Shown: positions 16,871-26,473, counted from the stretch's first letter. The stretch is 64,000 bases of DNA from Armatimonadota bacterium (GCA_026003175.1 BPGT01000002.1:868001-932000), one strand, 5' to 3'. The notes: generated by a model not told the origin, from the letters alone. Numbers and translations: made by a program.

Positions 16871-18133
16871 ATGCCGCGTGTGATCATAGAGGAAACTATT
16901 GCTACTTGCGAGCCACCCAACAACGGTTCGGGTCCGCTGTGGTGCTGGGGTGCACCACTTCTGATACGGGCAGGCGACGAAGTGTACGCCAGCGTCATGG
17001 AAACCGGCGCAGGTGTACCACCGTTGTGCAACACCCGCCCTCGCCTCTACCGCAAGCGGAGACACGATGGCTGGCAGATGGTATGGGCGCCGCCCGCCTT
17101 TCGAGAGCGTGAACCGTGTCCTCTGGTAACTTTACCGCAGGGCAAATTGTTCCTCTCCGTGAATGCCTCCGTGATGCCTCCGGGCACTCAATACGGCAAG
17201 TGCGAGCCACGTTTACTGGAGTTCTCGCGAAGCGTACTTTCTGAACCGAGAGACCATATCCCACCTTTCCCCCAAACCGCCACTTTCACCGATCACTCCT
17301 ATCGCGGCATCGCTGCCGATAGTCAGCGCGGTGAGATATTGCTGCTGCATATCGACGCTCGCACCAGCGAATACCACTACGCTTTGCTAAAAAGCGACGG
17401 ACAATGGGATGCGCCGGGCATCCTCTCCTTCCCCATCCGCGCCTGCTACCCGCAGGTAGCTCTGCGCAACCGAGCGGCGTACGTGCTTGCTATTGGCGAC
17501 ATTGTAGAGCCGGTCGAAGAGTGGCGACGATACAAACGTGAGAGGACACAGCGCGAATGGGACTATGTCTTCCGCAGGCTGTTCTTCACCTGGACGCCAA
17601 ACGTGCTCTCTGAGCCGTTCTGTTCGCCGATAGAGGTAGACAATGTGGATGCTACCGGTGGACATATCATCAACTTAGACCTCTGGCTGGATAGTCGAGG
17701 TATCGCTCATCTGCTGTATCTGCGCCAGCAGACCACCTCACTCCTGCGCGACAAGTACTTCCCCAACCTGCCCCTGCGTGCCACGCTACAGCACTGCACG
17801 GTGAAGGAAGGACATATTGTGCTGAGGCAAACACTGATGGAAGGTGGTGAGGGAGTGAACGCCCCGTACCCCCTCTACGCCCGCCTTCACTCGCCCGACG
17901 GCGAACAACTACTGGCAGTGTACGCGGCGTCCCGTGCCGACGGAACGCGGTTTAACGCGCTCTTTCCGCTACTGCCCCAACGTGGGGAATCGCAAACCAT
18001 CCCCCTACGCGAGCCGTTTAGCGTCTTCTTTACTGCGTGTGAGCGCGGAGGTAGCAAACCCTCGCGCACTGTGGACCTGTTCGGCATCGCGCAGGAACCA
18101 ACGGTTCTACGCTACGCGTGCGTACAGCTATGA
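16871..18133 (+). CDS. Hypothetical protein, probable beta-propeller (BNR/sialidase-like fold)
   Basis: I do not recognise a named family. The protein has 420 residues and no signal peptide. Repeated beta-strand blocks alternate with polar turns (LVTLPQGKLFLSVNASV, YRGIAADSQRGEILLLHIDA, HIINLDLWLDSRGIAHLLYL, LYARLHSPDGEQLLAVYAAS), the look of a six- or seven-bladed propeller. It stands next to, and convergent with, a clear sialidase-like gene; the stops are one base apart. ATG at 16871 has AAGGGGGAGAG upstream. A role in sugar or glycan handling is a guess from the neighbour. Confidence 0.65.
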   Translation: MPRVIIEETIATCEPPNNGSGPLWCWGAPLLIRAGDEVYASVMETGAGVPPLCNTRPRLYRKRRHDGWQMVWAPPAFREREPCPLVTLPQGKLFLSVNASVMPPGTQYGKCEPRLLEFSRSVLSEPRDHIPPFPQTATFTDHSYRGIAADSQRGEILLLHIDARTSEYHYALLKSDGQWDAPGILSFPIRACYPQVALRNRAAYVLAIGDIVEPVEEWRRYKRERTQREWDYVFRRLFFTWTPNVLSEPFCSPIEVDNVDATGGHIINLDLWLDSRGIAHLLYLRQQTTSLLRDKYFPNLPLRATLQHCTVKEGHIVLRQTLMEGGEGVNAPYPLYARLHSPDGEQLLAVYAASRADGTRFNALFPLLPQRGESQTIPLREPFSVFFTACERGGSKPSRTVDLFGIAQEPTVLRYACVQL

Positions 18134-18134
18134 A

Positions 18135-19223
18135 TCACCGGCGGAGGATGTCTTTCTCCTCGAACACCGCGTGGTAAATGACAGTGCGCTCCCTTGCGCT
18201 GAACACCAGATGGATTTTGCCGTCGTCAGTTTGGATCGCGCTCGGGTAGGCAAAGGCGTCCTCGCCCTCAAACAGATTGAAGCGGTACGGATAGCTCTTA
18301 TCGTCATCCGTCGAAACCGCAACGGTGAGCGGGGTACGCTCCGAGGTGGAATCGTTGTAAATCAGCAGCAGATGTCCGTTGCGCAGGCGCAGAAACTCCA
18401 CTGACGCATTGGGGTTTTTGAATTCGGTCTCTTTGCCTTCGCTCCAAGTACGCCCGCCGTCGCGCGACTCCGCCCTGACGATGCGCCTGTCGGGGGTGTC
18501 CTCGTAGCTGCCTCCTGCCCGGCAGTAACACACCAGATAGTCACCCGACAGAGCCACCACCGCCGGCTGCAGGTTCCCCAGCCGCGAGCGGATGCGATTC
18601 GTCTCCGTCCATGTGTGTTTTTGGGCATCGTAGATAAAGAACAGCGAACAGGTCTCCGGCGAGACAAACTCAGGGTCTTCCCCTACTTCATAGTAAGCAG
18701 GCAGCAGGATATCGCCGTTGGGCAGGGCAAGAGGGTGATTGCGCACCATCATACCCTGGGTCAGGCTTACTATCATCGGGTCGGACCAGGTTTTTGCGCC
18801 ATCGGTAGAGATTTTCGCCTGAATGATAGATTTGCTCCATGTTGCTCCATAGCGCACCACGTAAAATAGCCACACCTTGCCGTCGGGCGCCTGCCAGACA
18901 ACGGGGTTGCCCTCTGGACGGTTAGGCGCGTCGGCAATGGCAACCGGTGTTGTCCACTCCTTACTGCCTTTGGGCAGACGTGCACCATAGATGGCGGTAT
19001 CTTCGGCATACTCATCCGAGCCTGCGTAGAACACCAAATACAGGTCGCCATTGGATAGCTGTGTGATGGAAGGAGCATGCTTGTATCGTCCACCCGGATG
19101 CTCGGGACCGAACACGCGCTGCACGGGGACGTTGGCTTTCATCGTCGTTGGTGCCTCCTGTGCGCTTGTCCATAAAGACAACAAGAAGACTGCACCCATC
19201 ACCCACCCCATAGAAAAAGACAT
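18135..19223 (-). CDS. Exported sialidase-like (BNR repeat) glycosidase
   Basis: The 362-residue exported protein has a signal peptide (GWVMGAVFLLSLWTSAQ). Asp-box (BNR) motifs S-x-D-x-G-x-T-W appear as STDGAKTWS near 143 and SRDGGRTWS near 255, with a weaker one at STDDDKSY. PSITQLSNGDLYLVFYAGS and NHPLALPNGDILLPAYYE are typical of six-bladed sialidase propellers. The family cleaves sialic acid or related sugars, but many environmental members have unknown glycan targets. Arg residues that could form the catalytic triad are present, but I cannot assign them surely. The next gene on the strand (upstream, 19304-20341) is a sugar isomerase-like protein, consistent with carbohydrate use. Confidence 0.82.
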   Translation of the reverse strand: MSFSMGWVMGAVFLLSLWTSAQEAPTTMKANVPVQRVFGPEHPGGRYKHAPSITQLSNGDLYLVFYAGSDEYAEDTAIYGARLPKGSKEWTTPVAIADAPNRPEGNPVVWQAPDGKVWLFYVVRYGATWSKSIIQAKISTDGAKTWSDPMIVSLTQGMMVRNHPLALPNGDILLPAYYEVGEDPEFVSPETCSLFFIYDAQKHTWTETNRIRSRLGNLQPAVVALSGDYLVCYCRAGGSYEDTPDRRIVRAESRDGGRTWSEGKETEFKNPNASVEFLRLRNGHLLLIYNDSTSERTPLTVAVSTDDDKSYPYRFNLFEGEDAFAYPSAIQTDDGKIHLVFSARERTVIYHAVFEEKDILRR

Positions 19224-19254
19224 GTCGGTTCCTCCGTCTACTCCCCTACCCCAA

Positions 19255-19281
19255 TGCCCCTCCCCCGGTGGGAGAGGGGCA
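19255..19281. repeat. Palindromic GC-rich intergenic repeat
   Basis: TGCCCCTC and GAGGGGCA arms with an imperfect CCCC/GGGA extension form a hairpin between the sugar isomerase-like gene and the sialidase-like gene. The same sort of CCCCTC/GAGGGG boilerplate occurs in the MITEs and at 30730-30750 in shorter form. Confidence 0.45.
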
Positions 19282-19303
19282 AGGAGAGAGGATCACTGTT
19301 GCG

Positions 19304-20341
<1,038 letters not shown>

Positions 20342-20484
20342 AGCGAATCCCTCCTTCAGCAAGGTTTTCACCCATTGATTCGCCTTGGGATGCCACCTTC
20401 CTGCTTACGTCTCCCTGCGTTACGACAACGTGATGGGTCTTCATACGAGCCTGCACTACAGACTCTGCGAAAGCGGGAAAGCAT

Positions 20485-20850
20485 TCACGCCGACTGCAGT
20501 GAGAACCACTTTGCCTCACGCTCGATATGCTGCGCGAAATATCCTTCTCGAAGCATCTTTTCCCATTCGGCTTGCGTATATACCAGCAGGTCAGTGGAAA
20601 GAGGCAGGTCAGAGGTGTCAAAATGACGTGCGCGCTCGATGAAGGGGATGGTCGTGTCACGCATGATGATCACGAGGTCAATATCACTGCCCACACCCCA
20701 GTCGCCGCGCGCGTAGGAGCCAAACAGCCCGATGCGTACCACCTCTGGATGCTTAGCGAAAACGCACTCAGCCCACATTCTCACCGCCTCAAGAACGCTC
20801 TCGGCATCGATCCATTTCAGCACGGGCGAACTCAAGGATCTCACGGGCAT
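20485..20850 (-). CDS. Minimal nucleotidyltransferase (MNT) domain protein
   Basis: The roughly 121-residue protein has the pol-beta-type nucleotidyltransferase signature FGSYARGDWGVGSDIDLVI, with the two catalytic Asp residues in SDID and a third acidic residue expected later (STDLLVY). It pairs with the HEPN gene just upstream, overlapping it by 62 bases from the preferred ATG at 20850; GTG at 20823 would also serve. MNT/HEPN pairs of the HI0073/HI0074 type are widespread, and some act as toxin-antitoxin modules in which the MNT part adenylylates the HEPN partner. Here the pair sits between a TIM-barrel gene and SdpI/NamZ genes. Confidence 0.85.
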   Translation of the reverse strand: MPVRSLSSPVLKWIDAESVLEAVRMWAECVFAKHPEVVRIGLFGSYARGDWGVGSDIDLVIIMRDTTIPFIERARHFDTSDLPLSTDLLVYTQAEWEKMLREGYFAQHIEREAKWFSLQSA

Positions 20851-21193
20851 AGCGTATCGCCTCTTCGCTTTGTCTTCGGGTGTAATACTCGTAGGGCGCA
20901 CCTTCCGCGAACCCATTGGGATAGCGTGGCGGGATGTAGTAGGCGTCCAGTACGCCAGCAATCTCTTCCAGTTCGCGCGGCACCTCTATCTGTTCGGGCA
21001 GCTGTTGCAGTAGTTTTAGCACAGAATGTCCCCATGCATCCTGTCCCAGCTGCAGGTGCAACGCCTTGACCGCTTTCTCCGCAGCCTGCTGTGCCGCGAA
21101 ACATGCCCACTCGTGCACCTCGTTCTGCAAGCTAATCTGCGCCTGATACAGGTCGCGCTCTGCCTGACGCAACCAGTCCTCTGCACGGTTCAT
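20789..21193 (-). CDS. HEPN domain protein, partner of the MNT
   Basis: This 134-residue all-helical protein belongs to the HEPN superfamily: DWLRQAERDLYQAQISLQ, WACFAAQQAAEKAVKALHL, GHSVLKLLQQLP, YIPPRYPNGFAEGAPYEYY and then a final helix AIRYAREILEFARAEM. The RX4-6H motif of HEPN ribonucleases is not present in the last helix, which has no His. It therefore resembles the HI0074-like binding class more than active RNase toxins. It is the upstream gene of the pair and overlaps the MNT gene. Confidence 0.87.
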   Translation of the reverse strand: MNRAEDWLRQAERDLYQAQISLQNEVHEWACFAAQQAAEKAVKALHLQLGQDAWGHSVLKLLQQLPEQIEVPRELEEIAGVLDAYYIPPRYPNGFAEGAPYEYYTRRQSEEAIRYAREILEFARAEMDRCRERS

Positions 21194-21241
21194 CCCACTC
21201 GCCTCCTGCTCTCATTATAACATGAGCACAAGCCGACTATA

Positions 21242-21886
21242 TCATGCCCCCTTCTCCACCTGTTTATACAGCACCAGCGAGTAAACCACCGGCACGAACA
21301 CCAGCACCATGAACACTACGAAGCAAATCGCAGGAGGCGCGCCCAACCAGACCGCCACGGCACCCAGCACGCCAGTTACGAAGTACAGCCGTGCCGAAAG
21401 CTGGTGCGTTCTATCCCATACGGTTTCGCTGGCGAGCGTCCACGGCGTGCGCACACCTACCCAGAAGTTGCGCTTCACCCGATTGAGCAGCACCCCGATG
21501 CTACCGAACAGCAGGAAGATACCGCCAATCAACGCCCGGGACACGTCCAGACGGGGATGCAATGCTGCCTGCAGGGTAACAACGTGAATGTACGCCATCA
21601 ACGCAAGCACTAACACCACGATGAGGTTATAGGTAGAGCGGAAAGGTTCCACCTGAAAACCTTTGGGCGACAGCCAGGGCAAAGCCAGAAAGAGCAGAAA
21701 CAGCCCCGCCGACATGCTGGGCACGAAGAAGGAACCGAATGACCTGCTGCTCCACCCGTCTACCTCGCCCTTCCAGTTCCAGTGTGTGGGTATCCTCTCC
21801 GGCAGAGATGGATAGAACCACAGTGAGTACGCCAGCATAGCTCCCACAAGCAACACGCTGCAGAGAATCATGGTGCGAGTTCTCAT
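21242..21886 (-). CDS. SdpI/DUF1648-family membrane protein
   Basis: The 214-residue protein has six hydrophobic segments. The N-terminal DUF1648 region contains YPSLPERIPTHWNWKGEVDGWSSR, in which a helix is followed by the conserved IPTHWN(x)xGxVDxW. The C-terminal part with VKRNFWVGVRTPWTLASETVWDRTHQLSARL is the SdpI signature. In Bacillus SdpI gives immunity to the SdpC toxin and signals to a repressor; most homologues are uncharacterised. ATG at 21886 has GGAGGT seven bases upstream; a GTG three codons earlier overlaps that site. It follows the NamZ-like gene on the same strand by 57 bases. Confidence 0.87.
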   Translation of the reverse strand: MRTRTMILCSVLLVGAMLAYSLWFYPSLPERIPTHWNWKGEVDGWSSRSFGSFFVPSMSAGLFLLFLALPWLSPKGFQVEPFRSTYNLIVVLVLALMAYIHVVTLQAALHPRLDVSRALIGGIFLLFGSIGVLLNRVKRNFWVGVRTPWTLASETVWDRTHQLSARLYFVTGVLGAVAVWLGAPPAICFVVFMVLVFVPVVYSLVLYKQVEKGA

Positions 21887-21943
21887 GGTAAACACCTCCA
21901 GATAAAAAGACCCCCACAGTGATCTTTGGGTTGCACCTGCTCC

Positions 21944-23077
21944 CTACTCGTAAAGCAAATACCTCCCCCTCTTGCGTCGGAAGGACGACGCCTGGCGTTG
22001 CATGTACTCCCACACCTCATCCGCATCACCGCCGCGCACAATCATCTCATACGCCTTGCCGTCGGTCAGCAAGGTCATCAGTCGCTCGTATTCCCACTCG
22101 CGCGGGTGCAGACGCCGCAGGGCGCAGGCAAGCTCCACCCCCAAACGCACCGGCTGGAACCGCTTGCGGTCTACCACCGTAAAGCGCAAACCGTGACATG
22201 TTTCGCCGGCGAACCTACTGGTGCTGGGCGTAAACTGCAGAGGCATACAGGCGAAGCCTGGTAGGCGGCGCTTCAGCAGATGCTGAGCCAGCGCATCGGC
22301 ATTTAGCCAGGGCGCACCGAACAGTTCGAAGGGGGCATCGGTTCCTCTTCCCACCGATACATTGGTAAACTCCAGCATCCCCACGCCCGGATACAGCGTT
22401 GCTGCCGTCAGACTACGCATATTCGGAGAAGGGTTCACCCAGCGCAAGCCCGTCTGGTCATACCACATTTCGCGCTTCCAGCCCGAACAGGGTATCACCT
22501 GCAGGTCGCATCTCGGCGCGCGCTCTGCCTGAAACAGCCTCGCTAATTCGCCCACCGTCATGCCGTGCCGCAGTGGGATGGAGTGATACGCCACAAACGA
22601 ACGCTTATCGGCGTCGGTCAAGCTCCCTTCCACCGCTACCCCATTGATGGGATTCACCCTGTCCAGTACCACCATGTGCACGCTGTGCCGCGCTGCCGCT
22701 TCCATCGCCAGTCCCAAGGTGGAGATATACGTGTAAAACCGGCAGCCGATGTCCTGAATATCGAACACCAGTGCGTCCACCCCGCGCAACATCTCTCCGG
22801 TGGGCGACTTGTGTTCCCCATACAGGCTGTAAATCGGTAGTCCTGTTTCAGGATGGCGCGCGTCCTTCACCGGCTCGTCCACAATGCCTGCGAAGCCATG
22901 CTCCGGGCTGAACAGCGCGGTCACCTTCACGCCCGCGTCCAGCAGCACGCGCCATGTTGGTTTACCCTCGCGCGTCATGCCGGTATGGTTAGTAATCACC
23001 CCTACTCGCATTCCTTTTAGGGGCTGACATCCCTGTTGCAGCAGTACGTCGATACCGTTTTGAACCTGTGTAGACAT
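21944..23077 (-). CDS. DUF1343 protein, probable exo-beta-N-acetylmuramidase (NamZ-like)
   Basis: The 377-residue protein matches the DUF1343 family throughout: VGVITNHTGMTREG, LFSPEHGFAG, IYSLYGEHKSPT, LVFDIQDIGCRFYTYISTL, VVLDRVNPINGVAVEG and NPSPNMRSLTAATLYPGVGMLE. Characterised members (NamZ of Bacillus) release N-acetylmuramic acid from the non-reducing end of peptidoglycan fragments. I see no signal peptide, so this copy may work inside the cell. A 15-bp palindrome lies 38 bases before the start and may be a regulator site. The SdpI-like gene follows. Confidence 0.87.
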   Translation of the reverse strand: MSTQVQNGIDVLLQQGCQPLKGMRVGVITNHTGMTREGKPTWRVLLDAGVKVTALFSPEHGFAGIVDEPVKDARHPETGLPIYSLYGEHKSPTGEMLRGVDALVFDIQDIGCRFYTYISTLGLAMEAAARHSVHMVVLDRVNPINGVAVEGSLTDADKRSFVAYHSIPLRHGMTVGELARLFQAERAPRCDLQVIPCSGWKREMWYDQTGLRWVNPSPNMRSLTAATLYPGVGMLEFTNVSVGRGTDAPFELFGAPWLNADALAQHLLKRRLPGFACMPLQFTPSTSRFAGETCHGLRFTVVDRKRFQPVRLGVELACALRRLHPREWEYERLMTLLTDGKAYEMIVRGGDADEVWEYMQRQASSFRRKRGRYLLYE

Positions 23078-23114
23078 GGCTAACCTCTTACCAGTAGTCT
23101 GTCAAACGTGTCTT

Positions 23115-23129
23115 TGGTTATCATAACCA
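23115..23129. promoter_or_regulatory. 15-bp palindrome upstream of the NamZ-like gene
   Basis: TGGTTATCATAACCA is a perfect inverted repeat (7-1-7), 38 bases upstream of the NamZ-like start codon and 82 bases before the divergent sigma-54 site. The form is typical of GntR/LacI-type operators. Regulator unknown. Confidence 0.4.
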
Positions 23130-23132
23130 CAC

Positions 23133-23157
23133 GGAGGGCGAGGCTCCGCCCGAGCCG
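23133..23157. repeat. 25-bp intergenic repeat, copy 1
   Basis: It begins GGAGGGCGAGGCTCC and ends GAGCCG, and is itself partly palindromic (GGCTC/GAGCC). The second copy is at 60693-60717, differing by a CCGCCCG/CCCGCCG rearrangement. Confidence 0.6.
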
Positions 23158-23210
23158 GTTATGAGAAACTTCCAAATTTTTTCGCCCCAAAACCCTCTAA
23201 CCCCTGTTTG

Positions 23211-23226
23211 TGGTACGATTCTTGCA
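23211..23226 (+). promoter_or_regulatory. Sigma-54 (RpoN) promoter, TGGTACG-N4-TTGCA
   Basis: TGGTACGATTCTTGCA has the -24 GG and -12 GC at correct spacing. The predicted start is near 23237, about 49 bases before the PEP-CTERM ATG. The flanks GTTTG and GTA are shared with the site at 5554. Confidence 0.82.
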
Positions 23227-23285
23227 GTACATTTATGTGGATGATGACCCCTACTTCCTATAGAAGCAAAAGGAGGACTGTACAA

Positions 23286-24071
23286 ATGAGGAGCCTGACA
23301 CATGCGTGCATCGTTGGAGTAGCGATGGCGCTGGCTTTGTTGCCCGCCGCGCAGGCACAGACGTGGGTGCCAGTGGGCACAGCGACCGGCGGTGTCGCCG
23401 TGTACTTCAATGACACCAACGAAGTGTCGACCAATGTCTCGTACCTGCGGGTGCAGTACGCTAACTCCACTACTAACGTGAACGGCGCTTCCGTCAGCAT
23501 GTTCACACCATTTAATGACGTCTTCGGTGACCTGGGGCAGTATGGATTTGACGCTATCGCCGTCGCGCCAACGAATACCAACCCTGCTCCACCAGTACTG
23601 TATGCCTACGATTGGAATGGCACTACACCTGTGCAGGGACCGCCTGTGCTGTGGGCAACGAATGTGTACAGCAACTGGACACAGGGTCCCAAGGACCCCA
23701 GTGCCTACGTGCTGAACAGCACTCTGCGTGGCAACTCTGCCACTGTGCTGAACTTTACTTTGACACCGCTAGGAGGAGGATCTTGGCAGGCGTTTGTAGA
23801 TGTAGTGCTGGACAGCGACGGGTTCATCCACTGGTACACCCCGAGCTTTCCGGACACACCTTTCCTGCCTAACGTATATCCCTTCAACGGCAAGTTCCGC
23901 GTAACGGGTACCCTGACATACGACAAAAACCAGGATACCACGCCAGGAATGGACTTTTATGCCGGCACGTTAAACCTGTACGCCCAGGCTATCCCGGATG
24001 CCTCCACCGTCACGTTGTTCGTGGCAGGCTTGTTGCCAGCGGCGATGCTATTGCGCCGGCGCAAGGTTTAA
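23286..24071 (+). CDS. PEP-CTERM-anchored exported protein
   Basis: The 261-residue protein has a signal peptide (ACIVGVAMALALLPAAQAQ) and a beta-rich body with no family I recognise (TGGVAVYFNDTNEV, VSYLRVQYANSTTNVNG, TLTPLGGGSWQAFVDVVL). The C-terminal sorting signal is IPDAST, a hydrophobic helix VTLFVAGLLPAAMLL, then RRRKV. Exosortase is expected to process this tail. ATG at 23286 has AAAGGAGG nine bases upstream; the frame is open upstream but the promoter position makes an earlier start impossible. Expression is predicted from the sigma-54 promoter at 23211, nearly identical to that of the lectin PEP-CTERM gene. A strong terminator follows. Confidence 0.87.
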   Translation: MRSLTHACIVGVAMALALLPAAQAQTWVPVGTATGGVAVYFNDTNEVSTNVSYLRVQYANSTTNVNGASVSMFTPFNDVFGDLGQYGFDAIAVAPTNTNPAPPVLYAYDWNGTTPVQGPPVLWATNVYSNWTQGPKDPSAYVLNSTLRGNSATVLNFTLTPLGGGSWQAFVDVVLDSDGFIHWYTPSFPDTPFLPNVYPFNGKFRVTGTLTYDKNQDTTPGMDFYAGTLNLYAQAIPDASTVTLFVAGLLPAAMLLRRRKV

Positions 24072-24086
24072 CGCAGAACCTTTCCG

Positions 24087-24119
24087 CCCCCTGCGGCAGC
24101 TGCTGCAGGGGGTTCTCTT
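24087..24119 (+). terminator. Intrinsic terminator of the PEP-CTERM gene
   Basis: CCCCCTGC-G-GCAG pairs with CTGC-T-GCAGGGGG (24087-24112), followed by TTCTCTTTT. It lies 15 bases after the stop. Confidence 0.85.
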
Positions 24120-24161
24120 TTGGTAAACTACTTGATAGACAACACGCTTCAGGAGGACAGG

Positions 24162-24575
24162 ATGAAATCCGCTACCAGGTATCTCTGGTTTCACACCGCT
24201 AAACGGCGCGAATATATCAACATCACCGACGAGGTGGAACAGTTCGTGCGCGAGAGCGGCATTCAGGAGGGATTCGTGCTGGTGAGTGCGATGCACATCA
24301 CCGCAGGCGTGTATGTGAACGACGCCGAGAGCGGGCTGATTGCCGATATCGACGAGTGGCTGGAGAAGCTGGCGCCCTATCGCCCCGACTACCGTCACCA
24401 CCGCACAGGCGAAGACAACGGCGATGCGCACCTTAAGAGCTTGCTCATCCACCACGAGGTCATCGTGCCCATCACGAATGGTAAATTAGACCTCGGTCCC
24501 TGGCAGCAGATATACTACGCCGAGTTTGACGGACAGAGGCGCAAACGGGTAATATTAAAGGCGATAGGAGAGTGA
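24162..24575 (+). CDS. YjbQ / UPF0047 family protein
   Basis: This 137-residue cytoplasmic protein has the family motifs [44 protein letters not shown] and [28 protein letters not shown]. These carry the conserved His residues of the presumed active site. E. coli YjbQ has weak thiamine-phosphate synthase activity, but the physiological role of the family is unsettled. ATG at 24162 has CAGGAGGA seven bases upstream. It is followed by a structured leader and an acyl-CoA synthetase gene on the same strand. Confidence 0.92.
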   Translation: MKSATRYLWFHTAKRREYINITDEVEQFVRESGIQEGFVLVSAMHITAGVYVNDAESGLIADIDEWLEKLAPYRPDYRHHRTGEDNGDAHLKSLLIHHEVIVPITNGKLDLGPWQQIYYAEFDGQRRKRVILKAIGE

Positions 24576-24588
24576 GAGGAGCCGAGCT

Positions 24589-24679
24589 CTACCCTGGTGG
24601 GGCTTATGCCTCACCACGGGCAAGGGAGGCTTGCCTGTATCGGGCAGCCGAGGGGCTGCCATGCCAAACGATGGGGTAG
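24589..24679 (+). ncRNA. Candidate structured cis-regulatory RNA (four-way junction) before the acyl-CoA synthetase
   Basis: CTACCC (24589-24594) can pair with GGGTAG (24674-24679) and enclose three perfect or near-perfect hairpins. These are TGGTGGGGC/GCCTCACCA with loop TTAT (24595-24616), GGCAAG/CTTGCC (24619-24635) and GGCAGCC/GGCTGCC with loop GAGG (24643-24660). The closing strand overlaps the ribosome site TAGGAGG of the next gene, so folding could mask it. A stack of dispersed palindromic repeats is the alternative explanation. Confidence 0.4.
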
Positions 24680-24688
24680 GAGGAAAAG

Positions 24689-26473
24689 ATGTATCGCAAC
24701 CTCTGTACCGTGTTCGCTGAGGTCGCGGACAGACAGTCTCAGCATACCGCGTTGGTTCGCATCCTGAAAGGTAAAACCGTTCCCCTGACGTACGGTGATT
24801 ATCTCCAGCGCGTTATCCACCTCAGCGCAGGGCTACAGGCAACGGGTGTCTCCTTTGGCGACCGCGTGCTACTGCTCTCGGAGAACCGCCCTGAGTGGGC
24901 TATTGCCGATTATGCCTTGCTCTCGTTGGGCGCGATCGTTGTGCCTGTGTACCCTTCCCTACCTGCCAACCAGATAGAGTATCTGGCGCGCGACAGCGGC
25001 GCAAGGGTGATTATCGTTTCCGATGAGAAGCAGTACCGCAAAGCAGTAGAGGTCAGCAAAGCCGTTCCCCACATGGAAACTATCGTCATCATGGAACCAC
25101 CTGCCGACCTCGCCAGCAACGCCATTAGCTTTGCCGATGTCGAGCGACGTGGTGCAGAGGAGCCCAGTGCTGAGCAACAATTCAGAGAACGTATCACGCA
25201 AATACCGCCCGACCATATCGCCACGTTCATCTACACCAGCGGCACCACCGGTGAACCAAAGGGCGCGATGCTCACGCACCGCAACTTGCTATCGAACGTG
25301 GACGCCTGCCTGCAAATCATCGACGCAGGACCCGACGACGTCTTCCTCTCCTTCCTGCCTCTCAGTCACGTGTTCGAGCGCATGGGCGGACACTTCACTG
25401 CCGTTGCCTGCGGCGCGACCGTATACTACTGCGAAACGCTCTTTACTATCGCCCGCGATATGCAGATTGCCCATCCGACGGTGATGCTGGCAGTGCCTCG
25501 CCTCTTCGAGAGCATTCGTGACCGCATCATGGAGAACGTCACTAAACAGCCTCCACTCCGACGACGCATCTTTCACTGGGCGTTCCGCAACGCCTCTAAA
25601 GCAGCGCAGGCAGTGCGTGGCGAGCGACGGTGGACACCATGGCTGCGCCTCAAGTACCGCCTGGCAGACCGCCTGGTGCTTCACAAAGTGCACGAGTTGA
25701 CCGGAGGGCGCCTTCGTTTTTTCGTGTCGGGTGGCGCAGCGCTGGGCAAACACAATGCCGAGTTCTTCCACGCCTTCGGTATCCTGATACTGGAAGGCTA
25801 CGGATTAACTGAAACCTCGCCGGTGGTCGCCGTGAACCGCCCGAACGACTACCGGTTCGGCACAGTGGGTAAGCCGATCCCGGGGGTGGAGGTGCGTATC
25901 GCGGAAGACGGCGAGATACTGGTGCGTGGACCGAACGTCATGCTGGGTTATTACAACAAACCCGCTGAGACCGCCGAAGCGATTGATCCTGAAGGCTGGT
26001 TTCACACCGGCGACCTGGGCTCGCTGGACGCCGACGGGTTTCTGCGCATCACCGGGCGTAAGAAGGACATCATCGTGTTGGCGAACGGTAAAAACGTTGC
26101 CCCAGTGCCCATCGAGGAACAGTTGAAAACCAGTCCCTACATCTCCGAAGCGGTGCTGTTCGGCGACGAGCAGGATGTGATTACCGCGCTCATCGTGCCC
26201 AACTTCGAGCGCACGCGCGAGTGGGCGAAGATGCAGGGCTTACTGGTGCACAGCGACGCTGATCTGGTTGCCCTGCCGGAGGTGAAGCAGCTCATCAAGC
26301 AGGAGATCGAACGCCTGACCTCCTACCTCGCCGACTTCGAGAAGGTGCGCCGTTTTACCCTGCTGGACCATCCCTTCAGCATCGAGACAGGCGAACTGAC
26401 CCCCACGCTGAAGGTGCGCAGGCACTTTGTCAAACAGCGCTACGCGAAGGAGCTGGAGGCGATGCGCCGATGA
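24689..26473 (+). CDS. Long-chain acyl-CoA synthetase (AMP-dependent ligase)
   Basis: The 594-residue cytoplasmic or membrane-associated enzyme forms fatty acyl-CoA from fatty acid, ATP and CoA. Motifs include FIYTSGTTGEPKGAMLTHRNL near 175, FLPLSHVFERMGG, LEGYGLTETSPVVAVN near 365 and GWFHTGDLGSLDADGFLRITGRKKDIIVLANGKNVAP near 430-465. This is the FAA1-like group with a short C-terminal domain (TPTLKVRRHFVKQRYAKEL). ATG at 24689 has AGGAGG six bases upstream inside a possible RNA structure. Its 3' end overlaps the convergent lipid kinase gene by 44 bases. Neighbours (lipid kinase, PAP2) suggest lipid metabolism. Confidence 0.92.
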   Translation: MYRNLCTVFAEVADRQSQHTALVRILKGKTVPLTYGDYLQRVIHLSAGLQATGVSFGDRVLLLSENRPEWAIADYALLSLGAIVVPVYPSLPANQIEYLARDSGARVIIVSDEKQYRKAVEVSKAVPHMETIVIMEPPADLASNAISFADVERRGAEEPSAEQQFRERITQIPPDHIATFIYTSGTTGEPKGAMLTHRNLLSNVDACLQIIDAGPDDVFLSFLPLSHVFERMGGHFTAVACGATVYYCETLFTIARDMQIAHPTVMLAVPRLFESIRDRIMENVTKQPPLRRRIFHWAFRNASKAAQAVRGERRWTPWLRLKYRLADRLVLHKVHELTGGRLRFFVSGGAALGKHNAEFFHAFGILILEGYGLTETSPVVAVNRPNDYRFGTVGKPIPGVEVRIAEDGEILVRGPNVMLGYYNKPAETAEAIDPEGWFHTGDLGSLDADGFLRITGRKKDIIVLANGKNVAPVPIEEQLKTSPYISEAVLFGDEQDVITALIVPNFERTREWAKMQGLLVHSDADLVALPEVKQLIKQEIERLTSYLADFEKVRRFTLLDHPFSIETGELTPTLKVRRHFVKQRYAKELEAMRR

